From assembly GCF_004337365.2 (NCBI RefSeq), contig NZ_CP044016.1:1054001-1118000 (forward strand): DNA of 64,000 nt, read 5' to 3'. The stretch is from Rhizosphaericola mali (GTDB lineage Bacteria > Bacteroidota > Bacteroidia > Chitinophagales > Chitinophagaceae). Under the pieces are notes generated by a model. That model had not been told where the DNA came from and did not search any database. It saw nothing but the letters and a program-made list of their open reading frames with translations. Shown here one piece after another: positions 1-7,200 of the stretch (positions within the stretch are counted from its first letter, which is position 1; the number at the start of each line of letters is the position of its first letter). The position numbers and the translations under genes were made by a program.

Positions 1-14
1 TGTTGTAGAAAATT

Positions 15-662
15 ATGAATGATAATGATATTTATAAAATTATATCAGAAGAATTACTGAAGCAAAATTTTGAATTTACAAGATATTTTCTCGATAGATT
101 TACTCTAATCTATGAAAATGAGAAAATTAAAATTGAGCGAATAGATAGAGATGATGGCGAAAATATTTTTGTTTATGTACCAATCAAGAATGAGCCATTT
201 TATCTAAGATTTTGTTTAAATAAAAAACAACAAGATATTCATGATGTAGATACTGAGCCCGGTGTAAAGTTGTTTTTATGGCAAACTTCAGAGTTGCTGT
301 CTTTAAAAGAATTAGTATCTATAGATGAATTAAATCCAATAAAAACATGGAATTTGGGAGATAAACATCCTCGCTTTTCAGACTTATTAATGGATAACAG
401 TGGTATCAAATATGAACCTAATTCTGAACCAGATTCGTTAGAAGATAAAATTTCATTATTGTTGAATAATATTGAGAAATCACGGAATGTTGGTTTGTTT
501 TTTGAAAATGAAATAAGTTTTAATATACAATGTTTTATAGATTATTATTATGAGAACCAGCTATTAGGCAATTTCATATTGAGCAGAGGCATAGTAAAAA
601 AAATGATGCAATTTAATATTGAAATTGAATTTAATATTGCTGCATGGGGTAAATCTTTCTAA
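15..662 (+). CDS. Hypothetical protein, 215 aa
   Basis: I do not recognise this protein. It begins with ATG and ends at TAA, so it looks complete, although only 14 bases lie upstream and its operon context is cut off. It has no signal peptide or membrane segment, so it is probably cytoplasmic. It is rich in acidic and aromatic residues, with a short Trp-containing segment around residue 90 and a second half that looks helical. The size, acidity and lack of motifs would fit an immunity-type or other accessory protein, but nothing visible proves that. The next gene is trpE, more than 200 bases away behind its own leader, so there is no sign of a link with the trp operon. Confidence 0.6.
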   Translation: MNDNDIYKIISEELLKQNFEFTRYFLDRFTLIYENEKIKIERIDRDDGENIFVYVPIKNEPFYLRFCLNKKQQDIHDVDTEPGVKLFLWQTSELLSLKELVSIDELNPIKTWNLGDKHPRFSDLLMDNSGIKYEPNSEPDSLEDKISLLLNNIEKSRNVGLFFENEISFNIQCFIDYYYENQLLGNFILSRGIVKKMMQFNIEIEFNIAAWGKSF

Positions 663-668
663 TTATTT

Positions 669-700
669 TTTGTTCAATTCAAAATTCTTTCGCATATTCG
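669..700 (+). promoter_or_regulatory. Possible promoter of the trp operon
   Basis: A TTTG (669-672) and a TATTCG (695-700, an imperfect TAnnTTTG -7 element) lie 22 bases apart. This roughly fits the Bacteroidota -33/-7 promoter layout. Transcription from here would start near 708, about 20 bases before the leader peptide start at 729. The -7 match is weak and the assignment is tentative. Confidence 0.25.
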
Positions 701-728
701 CACAGCAATGAAGTTAAATAATGTAAAT

Positions 729-770
729 ATGATTTGGTGGTGGCATACAAACTCTTTTCGGGGCTTGTAG
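729..770 (+). CDS. trpL: trp leader peptide with three consecutive Trp codons
   Basis: A 13-codon reading frame, MIWWWHTNSFRGL, starts with ATG at 729 and stops with TAG at 768-770. Codons 3-5 (735-743) are three consecutive TGG Trp codons. The frame lies just upstream of the trpE terminator hairpin at 812-838. Trp is normally one of the rarest residues, so a run of three in a tiny frame directly before trpE is hard to explain by chance. The established model for such peptides is that a ribosome stalled on Trp codons in low charged tRNA-Trp chooses the fold of the downstream RNA. The expression of this peptide is inferred. Confidence 0.8.
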   Translation: MIWWWHTNSFRGL

Positions 771-838
771 CAGCATGCTATAATCAGTATTTATTTAAAA
801 ATAAACAAAATGCCTCGAATATAATTCGGGGCTTTTTT
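757..838 (+). promoter_or_regulatory. trp attenuator: mutually exclusive antiterminator and terminator
   Basis: The 8-base sequence TTCGGGGC occurs twice, at 757-764 inside the leader peptide frame and at 825-832 as the 3' arm of the terminator. Both copies can pair with GCCTCGAA at 812-819, with one G-T wobble, so only one pairing can exist at a time. The first copy begins 14 bases past the last Trp codon. A ribosome stalled on Trp codons would leave it free and allow the antiterminator. A ribosome reaching the stop at 768-770 would cover it and let the terminator form. A small hairpin (768-772 with 776-780) overlaps the stop codon. The pairings are visible in the sequence. The regulatory outcome is inferred from classical trp attenuation. 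Confidence 0.78.
812..838 (+). terminator. Intrinsic terminator of the trp leader
   Basis: A 9-bp stem (812-820 with 824-832) has a 3-base loop and one wobble pair, followed at once by six T residues (833-838). It sits between the Trp-rich leader peptide and the trpE start at 876, so it is an attenuator terminator and not the end of the preceding gene's transcript, though it could do both. Confidence 0.8.
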
Positions 839-875
839 ATTGCAATTAACTATTTTAAAATATTCAAATAAACCC

Positions 876-2288
876 ATGACAAGGATTGAAACAAACTGTA
901 CAAAAATGCTTTTTGATGTACAGACTCCGGTGGCTATTTATTTACGATTGAGAGATCAATTTCGCGACACCGTTTTATTGGAAGGTGCGGATTATCAATC
1001 TGCTGAGGACGCATTTTCACTTATTGGGATCAATGCGATCGGAGGTGTGGAAGTGACGGATGACGATACAATTGAGTTGAAATATCCGTTGAAAAAAACA
1101 CAGAAAATCAAAATTTCAGATGCGCAAAAAGTTACGGATATTCTTTGGAATTATATGAAAGGTTACGAGGTGACGACTTCCGAAGATGATTTTGTACGTC
1201 GTGCACAGGGTTTATTTGGATATGCGACTTATAATGCCGTTCATTTTTTTGATACCATTCAACTAAAATCTTATAACAAAGAACCTGAAAGAGAGATTCC
1301 ATTGATGCGCTATCGTTTGTATCAATATGTATTGGTAATCAATCATTTCAAGTCTGAAATGTATTTATGTGAAAACGTAATTAGCAGATTGGAAAGTAAT
1401 TTGGAGAAAGTACAAGCTTTGGTAGAAGGTCGCGATATTCCACAATATAAATTTCGTTTAAATGGTGGAGAAATTCCCAATGTAACGGATGCAGATTATA
1501 TCGAAATGGTAAAAAAAGGCATTCAGAGTTGCAAGCGTGGTGATGTATTTCAGATCGTTCCAAGCCGTAGATATGCACAGAAATTTGAAGGAGATGATTT
1601 TAATGTTTACCGCACTTTGCGTAGCGTCAATCCTTCTCCATATATGTTTTATTTTGACTACGGAAATTACAAATTATTCGGTTCGAGTCCAGAATCTCAA
1701 TTACTTATTCAAGATCAAACAGCCATTGTTCATCCGATTGCTGGAACTTATAAAAGAACGGGCAATTTGTTGGAAGACAAGAAATTAGGCGAATTATTAC
1801 AAAATGATCCCAAAGAAAAAGCCGAACATACGATGTTGGTTGATTTGGCTAGAAATGATTTGAGTAGAAACTGTACAGATGTAAAAGTCAATTATTTCAA
1901 AGAAGTGCATCATTTTTCTCATGTTTTGCATTTGGTGAGTGAGGTTGCGGGTTCTTTGGAAAAAGATACGAATCCATTCAAAGTTTTGGCAAATAATTTT
2001 CCTGCTGGAACCTTGAGTGGCGCTCCTAAATTCAAAGCGATGCAATTAATCGATGAAATTGAAGGGAATTCCAGAAGTTATTATGCCGGCACGATTGGAT
2101 TTGTGGGTTTCAATGGTAATTTCAAACACGCGATTATGATTCGCTCTATTTTGAGTAAATCCAATACATTGTATTATCAAGCGGGCGCTGGCGTTGTGGC
2201 AAAATCGATTCCCGAAAATGAATTGCAAGAGGTAAATAACAAATTAGGCGCATTGAAATTAGCGATTCAAAAAGCGGAGCAAGTTTAA
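876..2288 (+). CDS. trpE: Anthranilate synthase component I
   Basis: TrpE with TrpG converts chorismate and glutamine to anthranilate, the first committed step of tryptophan synthesis. The 470-residue protein has the N-terminal LLEGADY segment (34-40), related to the LLES tryptophan feedback site. It also has the chorismate-binding signatures GDVFQIVPSRR, FGSSPES, HPIAGTYKRTG, DLARNDL and FPAGTLSGAPK. I chose the ATG at 876. An in-frame TTG at 840 adds 12 residues, but it lies within two bases of the leader terminator's T tract, and family N-termini match the ATG. It is the first gene of the operon, under the leader attenuator. It should be inhibited by tryptophan, given the retained LLE motif. 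Confidence 0.96.
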   Translation: MTRIETNCTKMLFDVQTPVAIYLRLRDQFRDTVLLEGADYQSAEDAFSLIGINAIGGVEVTDDDTIELKYPLKKTQKIKISDAQKVTDILWNYMKGYEVTTSEDDFVRRAQGLFGYATYNAVHFFDTIQLKSYNKEPEREIPLMRYRLYQYVLVINHFKSEMYLCENVISRLESNLEKVQALVEGRDIPQYKFRLNGGEIPNVTDADYIEMVKKGIQSCKRGDVFQIVPSRRYAQKFEGDDFNVYRTLRSVNPSPYMFYFDYGNYKLFGSSPESQLLIQDQTAIVHPIAGTYKRTGNLLEDKKLGELLQNDPKEKAEHTMLVDLARNDLSRNCTDVKVNYFKEVHHFSHVLHLVSEVAGSLEKDTNPFKVLANNFPAGTLSGAPKFKAMQLIDEIEGNSRSYYAGTIGFVGFNGNFKHAIMIRSILSKSNTLYYQAGAGVVAKSIPENELQEVNNKLGALKLAIQKAEQV

Positions 2289-2294
2289 TTAATG

Positions 2295-2305
2295 ATAATT
2301 TATAA
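2295..2305 (+). repeat. 11-bp direct repeat, left copy, flanking the four-helix-bundle gene
   Basis: ATAATTTATAA occurs here and again at 2679-2689, just outside each end of the 2316-2675 gene. The repeat is A+T-only, so chance matching is possible, but its placement on both borders is notable. Confidence 0.5.
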
Positions 2306-2315
2306 ATGATGAATT

Positions 2316-2675
2316 ATGAATGCGAAAGAAAATCTTCTAAAGGAGAAAAGTTTTCAATTTGCCATTAGAATAGTCAAATTGTATCAGCATTTGAATACAT
2401 CATTTCATGAATTTATCTTAAGCAAACAATTGTTACGAAGTGGTACTGCTGTTGGTGCTTTAATTAGAGAAGCACAGAATGCAGAAAGTAAAGCAGATTT
2501 TATACATAAATTAGGAATTGCTCAGAAGGAATGTGATGAAACGCTTTATTGGTTGGAACTTTTAAAAGAAATTGCGTTTCTTACAGAAAAGGAATTTGAA
2601 AGTATTGCTATAAATGCAACAGAATTGTTGAAAATGTCACGAAGTGCAATTATTACGACAAAAAATAACTCATAA
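2316..2675 (+). CDS. Four helix bundle protein (23S rRNA IVS-encoded protein family)
   Basis: This 119-residue protein matches the small four-helix-bundle family first noted in 23S rRNA intervening sequences (TIGR02436-type). The recognisable parts are FAIRIVKLYQHL near the N-terminus, QLLRSGTAVGALIREAQNAES in the middle, and the Cys-Asp-Glu-Thr-containing helix with YWLELLKEI. The biochemical role of the family is unknown. Bacteroidota genomes often carry many copies, commonly as free-standing inserts between unrelated genes. Here it splits trpE from trpG, which are normally adjacent, and is flanked by an 11-bp direct repeat. It probably rides on the trp transcript. I see no reason to think it takes part in tryptophan synthesis. 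Confidence 0.85.
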   Translation: MNAKENLLKEKSFQFAIRIVKLYQHLNTSFHEFILSKQLLRSGTAVGALIREAQNAESKADFIHKLGIAQKECDETLYWLELLKEIAFLTEKEFESIAINATELLKMSRSAIITTKNNS

Positions 2676-2678
2676 CTT

Positions 2679-2689
2679 ATAATTTATAA
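2679..2689 (+). repeat. 11-bp direct repeat, right copy, flanking the four-helix-bundle gene
   Basis: This is the second copy of ATAATTTATAA (the first is at 2295-2305). It lies between the four-helix-bundle stop codon and the trpG start. Confidence 0.5.
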
Positions 2690-2695
2690 TTCGAT

Positions 2696-3265
2696 ATGAA
2701 AATATTGGTTTTTGATAATTACGATTCATTTACCTACAATTTGGTACAATTAATCGAGCGAATTATTGGGGAAAAAGTAGATGTTTTTCGCAATGATAAA
2801 ATCAGTTTGGATGAGGTAGAGAAATATGACAAAATCGTATTGTCTCCTGGTCCTGGCATTCCAGAAGAAGCGGGTTTACTTTTGCCTTTGATCAAAAGAT
2901 TTGCACCTACAAAATCAATTTTGGGTGTCTGTTTGGGCGAACAAGCAATTGGTGAAGCTTTTGGGGCGAAATTGACTAATTTATCCGAAGTATTTCACGG
3001 TATTGCAACCGATATCCAGAAAACAGAAGTAAAAGCGCCATTATTTGAAGGTTTACCAGATACATTTGAGGTGGGACGATATCATAGTTGGGTCGTAGAT
3101 AACGAAAATTTTCCTGAAAGTTTGGAAGTGACAACAAGAGATGCAGAAGGATTTATTATGGGATTGCAACATAAAACCTATGATGTTCAAGGTGTACAAT
3201 TTCATCCGGAAAGTATCTTGACGCCAGTTGGAGAAAAAATACTTAGAAATTGGCTTGATAAGTAA
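2696..3265 (+). CDS. trpG: Anthranilate synthase component II (glutamine amidotransferase)
   Basis: TrpG releases ammonia from glutamine for TrpE. The 189-residue class I amidotransferase has the oxyanion-strand motif SPGPG (50-54), the nucleophile Cys79 in GVCLGEQAIGE, and the His170/Glu172 pair in VQFHPES. The common His after CLG is Glu here (CLGEQ). A single trpG-type protein may also serve p-aminobenzoate synthesis, since no separate pabA is seen in this window. It is placed between trpE (plus the inserted four-helix-bundle gene) and trpD, all on the same strand, which supports the Trp rather than Pab assignment. Confidence 0.94.
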   Translation: MKILVFDNYDSFTYNLVQLIERIIGEKVDVFRNDKISLDEVEKYDKIVLSPGPGIPEEAGLLLPLIKRFAPTKSILGVCLGEQAIGEAFGAKLTNLSEVFHGIATDIQKTEVKAPLFEGLPDTFEVGRYHSWVVDNENFPESLEVTTRDAEGFIMGLQHKTYDVQGVQFHPESILTPVGEKILRNWLDK

Positions 3266-3321
3266 TTAATAGTTAATAGTTAATAGTTAATAGTTAATAG
3301 TTAATAATTAATAGTGAATAG
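3266..3321 (+). repeat. Tandem heptamer repeat TTAATAG, eight units
   Basis: Eight head-to-tail 7-bp units begin directly after the trpG stop codon. Units 1-5 and 7 are exact, unit 6 reads TTAATAA and unit 8 TGAATAG. It occupies most of the trpG-trpD gap. Such simple repeats can change length by slippage. Because 7 is not a multiple of 3 and the array is noncoding, length changes would only alter gene spacing and mRNA structure. Confidence 0.9.
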
Positions 3322-3354
3322 TTACAACTTAACACGCACATTTTACTTTTTACA

Positions 3355-4347
3355 ATGAAACAATTATTACAGTCTTTATTCAAATATAAAACTCTCTCTC
3401 GCGAAGAAGCAAAAGCTATTTTAATCGAAATTTCTCAAGGGAAATATTCGGATTTTGAGATTAGCTCTTTCATAACGGTATTTGCGATGCGCTCCATTAC
3501 GATTGCGGAGTTGCAAGGTTTTGTCGATGCATTATTGGAATTATCTGTTCCAGTTGATCTGGGTACACATGAGGTTTTGGATATTGTCGGAACGGGTGGA
3601 GATGGGAAAAATACCTTCAATATTTCCACTTTGGCGTGTTTTATTGTTGCCGGTGCAGGACAAAAAGTGGTTAAACAAGGAAATTATGGAGCTTCTTCTG
3701 TGAGTGGTTCGTCTAATGTCATTGAAAATATGGGATACAAATTCAAAAATGACAGCGAATTATTAAAAAAGGAATTAGCAGAAGCGAATATTTGTTTTTT
3801 ACATGCGCCCTTATTTCATCCTGCGTTGAAAGCTGTAGGAGCGATACGTAAGAGCTTAGGATTTCGTACATTTTTCAATTTGTTGGGTCCTTTGGTCAAT
3901 CCTGCTCGTCCAAAATTTCAATTGTTAGGCGTATATAATTTGGAAGCGGAGCGTTTGTATAATTACTTTTTACAAGAAAGTGGACGTCAATTTGCAGTTG
4001 TGCATAGTTTGGATGGTTATGATGAAGTTTCTCTTACAGGAGATTCAAAGGTAATTACCAATGCTGGAGAACGCATATTTACACCAGAAGCTTTGGGTAA
4101 AAGACAAGTTTTTCCTGAGGATATTTATGGCGGTGATACACCAGAAGCGGCTGCCGAAATTTTCAAAACGATTATTTCGGGTAAAGGATCTTGGTCGCAA
4201 AATGCGGTGGTTTTGGCAAATGCTGCTCTTGGTTTGCATTGCACGGGAAAATATGCAACGTATGAAGATGCGTATCAAGCTGCTGTTGTAAGTTTGGAAA
4301 GTGGCAAAGCTTTGAATGCATTAAATACTTTAATTGCATTACAATAA
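3355..4347 (+). CDS. trpD: Anthranilate phosphoribosyltransferase
   Basis: TrpD joins anthranilate to phosphoribosyl pyrophosphate to give phosphoribosyl-anthranilate. The 330-residue protein is full length for the family. It carries the PRPP-loop GTGGDG (79-84), NIST (89-92), the KQGN...SSVSGSS stretch (107-120) and the family signature FRTFFNLLGPLVNPA. The ATG at 3355 is used, and the start region LLQSLFKYKTLSREEA is typical. It is a free-standing transferase and not a TrpG-TrpD fusion. It follows the heptamer repeat and is followed 4 bases later by an acetyltransferase gene. Confidence 0.96.
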   Translation: MKQLLQSLFKYKTLSREEAKAILIEISQGKYSDFEISSFITVFAMRSITIAELQGFVDALLELSVPVDLGTHEVLDIVGTGGDGKNTFNISTLACFIVAGAGQKVVKQGNYGASSVSGSSNVIENMGYKFKNDSELLKKELAEANICFLHAPLFHPALKAVGAIRKSLGFRTFFNLLGPLVNPARPKFQLLGVYNLEAERLYNYFLQESGRQFAVVHSLDGYDEVSLTGDSKVITNAGERIFTPEALGKRQVFPEDIYGGDTPEAAAEIFKTIISGKGSWSQNAVVLANAALGLHCTGKYATYEDAYQAAVVSLESGKALNALNTLIALQ

Positions 4348-4351
4348 TTGC

Positions 4352-4777
4352 ATGGAAAATATTCGTTTGCAAGATGCTGCAGAGGAGGATTTCGAGCTTT
4401 TATATCAAATAAAAACAAGATCGATCCTGCCCTATGTAGACCAAATTTGGGGCTGGGAGGAAGCCGTACAAAAAGAGTTTCTACGAAATGAAACGCCAAT
4501 TTCGGAAGTTCAATTGATATTTTTCGAAGAAAAAGCTGTCGGTTTTGTACAATTGAAAATAAAAGAAAACGAAGTTTTTATTGGAAGTTTGTTTATTATG
4601 GACGATTTTCAAGGTTTGGGAATTGGTTCGTATATATTGGATAAATTAATCGCAGAATATTTCATTGTTAGATTGGAAGTCTTGAAGATCAATCACAGAG
4701 CGACAAAATTGTATCAGTCAAAAGGATTGAAAATTGTCGGAGAAAATGAATTGAAATATTTTATGCAAATAAATTGA
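4352..4777 (+). CDS. GNAT family N-acetyltransferase
   Basis: This 141-residue protein has the GNAT fold pattern: an N-terminal IRLQDAAEEDFELLYQI segment, a central strand pair (GFVQLKIKENEVFIGSLFIM), and the acetyl-CoA loop with FQGLGIGSYIL, a variant of Q/RxxGxG/A. The C-terminal RLEVLKINHRATKLYQSKGLK segment fits motif B. The ATG at 4352 is chosen over an in-frame TTG at 4334 because the latter overlaps trpD. The gene sits tightly between trpD (4-base gap) and trpC (2-base gap), so it is co-transcribed. The substrate is unknown. Nothing in the sequence ties it to a tryptophan intermediate. Confidence 0.88.
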   Translation: MENIRLQDAAEEDFELLYQIKTRSILPYVDQIWGWEEAVQKEFLRNETPISEVQLIFFEEKAVGFVQLKIKENEVFIGSLFIMDDFQGLGIGSYILDKLIAEYFIVRLEVLKINHRATKLYQSKGLKIVGENELKYFMQIN

Positions 4778-4779
4778 AT

Positions 4780-5577
4780 ATGAATATTTTAGATAAGATA
4801 GTTGCAGAAAAAGTTCAAGAGGTTGCATTACATAAAGCAGCAAAGTCGATCGATGATTTGACTAAAATGGAATTATTTGAAAGAAAAACATTTTCTCTAA
4901 AAGAGGCTATTTTGAATGGTGATAATTCCAAAATTATTGCAGAATACAAACGTCAATCTCCATCTAAAGGAATAATTAATGGAAGCGCAAAAGTCGAAGA
5001 GGTAACAAAAGCATATACTGAAAATGGTGCGGCTTGTTTGTCCGTTTTGACTGATTATCCATTTTTTGGTGGTACGATGGAAGATTTGGGCAAAGCCCGA
5101 TTTAATCAAATTCCTATTTTGCGAAAGGATTTTATGGTCGATTCATATCAAGTGTACGAAGCAAAAGCAATTGGCGCAGATGTGATTTTACTAATTGCAG
5201 CTTGTTTGACTCCACAAAAAGTAAAAGAATTGACCAATGTGGCACATGATTTAGGTTTAGAGGTTTTGTTGGAATTGTATACGGAAGATGAGTTGGATTG
5301 TTATTACGACGAAGTTGATTTGGTTGGTGTAAATAATAGAAATCTGAAAACATTTGAAGTAAATATTGAGAATTCTATTCGTCTTTTGAATAAATTACCG
5401 AAAGAAAAACCTGGAATTGCAGAAAGCGGTATTGATAATCCGCAAGTTGTAATGGAATTAAAAAATGCAGGTTTTAAAGGATTTTTGATGGGAGAGCATT
5501 TTATGAAAACCAACAATCCTGGACAGGCATTTGTTAATTATGTAAATGAATTAAAAAGCTTGGAAAATGCGCATTAA
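4780..5577 (+). CDS. trpC: Indole-3-glycerol phosphate synthase
   Basis: TrpC closes the indole ring, turning CdRP into indole-3-glycerol phosphate. The 265-residue TIM barrel has the catalytic Glu55/Lys57 in AEYKRQSPSKG, the second Lys in RKDFMVDSYQ, the VGVNNRNL strand and the IAESGI phosphate site. The ATG at 4780 is used. A TTG six bases upstream is also in frame but overlaps the previous stop. It is monofunctional: TrpF is encoded by the next gene, which overlaps it by 11 bases. Confidence 0.96.
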   Translation: MNILDKIVAEKVQEVALHKAAKSIDDLTKMELFERKTFSLKEAILNGDNSKIIAEYKRQSPSKGIINGSAKVEEVTKAYTENGAACLSVLTDYPFFGGTMEDLGKARFNQIPILRKDFMVDSYQVYEAKAIGADVILLIAACLTPQKVKELTNVAHDLGLEVLLELYTEDELDCYYDEVDLVGVNNRNLKTFEVNIENSIRLLNKLPKEKPGIAESGIDNPQVVMELKNAGFKGFLMGEHFMKTNNPGQAFVNYVNELKSLENAH

Positions 5578-6205
5578 GGTTTGTGGTTTGACGGATGTGA
5601 ATCAAGTAGCTCAATTGGATGAAATGGGAATGCAATTTGGTGGTTTTATATTTTATCCGAGATCGCCGAGGTATGTTTTCAATTCACTTTCAGCACAACA
5701 AATCAAAAAAATAAAAGGTAAAATAAATAAAGTTGGAGTATTTGTTAATGCACCACAAGAGGAAGTACTCAAAACGATCGATGATTGTGGTTTGTATGTG
5801 GCGCAATTGCATGGAGACGAAACACCTAAATATTGCGAACGAATTTCGGAATACATTACAGTCGTAAAAGCATTTCAAGTAAGTTCGCCAGAAGAAATTG
5901 AATGGCGAATACATGAATATCAAGATGTCGCTGATATGTTTTTGTTCGATACTCCAGGATTGGGATATGGAGGCACTGGAAAGAAATTTGATTGGAAAGG
6001 CTTAAAAAATTTAAATATAGGAAAACCATTTTTTCTTAGTGGAGGTATCGGTCCGGAAGATCATGAGCAAGTGAAAGAATTTATGGAATTTCCAATAGCA
6101 AAAGATTTATTTTCGTTAGATATTAATAGTCGTTTCGAAGTTGAACCAGGCGTAAAAGATTTGGAAAAAATTAAAACATTTGCTAACCATTTAAATTCTA
6201 AATAA
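5567..6205 (+). CDS. trpF: Phosphoribosylanthranilate isomerase
   Basis: TrpF catalyses the Amadori rearrangement of phosphoribosylanthranilate to CdRP. The 212-residue protein has the general base Cys6 in KVCGLT, the G-F-I-F-Y-P-R-S-PR strand, QLHGDE, the FLFDTPG segment carrying the general acid Asp, and FFLSGGIGPEDH. Its ATG lies inside the 3' end of trpC (11-base overlap), which suggests translational coupling. The next frame starts on the base after its stop codon. Confidence 0.95.
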   Translation: MRIKVCGLTDVNQVAQLDEMGMQFGGFIFYPRSPRYVFNSLSAQQIKKIKGKINKVGVFVNAPQEEVLKTIDDCGLYVAQLHGDETPKYCERISEYITVVKAFQVSSPEEIEWRIHEYQDVADMFLFDTPGLGYGGTGKKFDWKGLKNLNIGKPFFLSGGIGPEDHEQVKEFMEFPIAKDLFSLDINSRFEVEPGVKDLEKIKTFANHLNSK

Positions 6206-7195
6206 TTGAATACCAAACTACTTGCTTTGCTTATTTTCAGTTTTATATTAAACAGTCTTTTAGCCCAACGTCGTGTTGAGTCTATAAAAGATGATAAAAC
6301 TGCAATTAAATTTATTAAAAATTATTTTTATGATGATTATAATTACGATTGGAACAAATTTCATTTAATAAAAGGAGATGAGTGGACTGGGCTTTTTAAT
6401 ATTAGTAAGCATTTAGAAGATTCTTTAATTGCAAATCAAAAATATCTAGGTTGGGTAAAATTAGATATGAATGAGGACAAAAAAGAGGATTTAATTGTTA
6501 GCGGATATTTTTCTGATAAAGATATTCCTGAACCGGAATTTGGTTTATTTGTATTTCTATCCAGAAAAGATGGATATTATGATGTGCATGATTTGAAGTT
6601 CTCCGATCAGAAAACATATCCCTTATACATATCAGAAACAATTTTTATGGATAATAAAATTCCGATGATTAGGCTTATAGATTGGGCTCCTGATGCTATG
6701 AAATTGAACAATTTACCATTTGCTGTTGATACAGTCTTTCATTTTGATAAATATTTTATTAATTACAATTCTCACCCATTGGCGAATTGGGTTCAATCCG
6801 TGCAGATGGATATTAAAAATCAAGAAGGGATTCATACTAAGTTGTCTATTACTGACATGGATTCAGTTTCTATTGGAAAGATTAATTTAGAATATTTAAG
6901 GGGTAATAAATGGAATAAGATTATAGGAAAATTATATCCAGATATATACATAGGATTAGATCAATTGATTAATTATGGATTGACTACTTCCGATTTTGCT
7001 ATTAATGTAACAGGAAATTATATGGATGAAAATTATTTGTCAATTAAATTTTTAAACGGAAAAGCAGTCTCATTAAGTAACTTTACGACCCGGAATAGAT
7101 ATACATTTGATGCAATTTGTTCTTGGTTGATAGAATTAAATGGCTATGTACATTATCTACATGAGCAAAAAGAGAATAATAAAAATAAAAACTAA
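6206..7195 (+). CDS. Secreted protein of unknown function, paralog 1
   Basis: This 329-residue protein has a clear signal peptide (KLLALLIFSFILNSLLA, cleavage near residue 20), so it is probably periplasmic or surface-bound. I do not recognise the family. It is a paralog of the following gene. Shared features are a YF-D-D-WK/N-F-H segment near residues 40-53, the acidic loop DMNEDKKED (87-95) followed by LIVSG, and FVFLS. The loop looks like a DxNxDxKxD calcium loop of FG-GAP/VCBS-like proteins. The start must be TTG: it directly follows the trpF TAA in the same frame, and no ATG/GTG precedes the signal peptide. It lies in the middle of the trp operon, with no obvious metabolic reason. Confidence 0.82.
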   Translation: MNTKLLALLIFSFILNSLLAQRRVESIKDDKTAIKFIKNYFYDDYNYDWNKFHLIKGDEWTGLFNISKHLEDSLIANQKYLGWVKLDMNEDKKEDLIVSGYFSDKDIPEPEFGLFVFLSRKDGYYDVHDLKFSDQKTYPLYISETIFMDNKIPMIRLIDWAPDAMKLNNLPFAVDTVFHFDKYFINYNSHPLANWVQSVQMDIKNQEGIHTKLSITDMDSVSIGKINLEYLRGNKWNKIIGKLYPDIYIGLDQLINYGLTTSDFAINVTGNYMDENYLSIKFLNGKAVSLSNFTTRNRYTFDAICSWLIELNGYVHYLHEQKENNKNKN

Positions 7196-7200
7196 GTCGT

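Noticed and set aside
840-875. TTG at 840 as the trpE start
   Set aside because: It lies two bases after the terminator T-run and adds residues unlike the family N-terminus. ATG 876 fits better.
3266-3321. Heptamer array as a CRISPR
   Set aside because: The units are 7 bp, directly adjacent and without spacers, and no cas genes are present.
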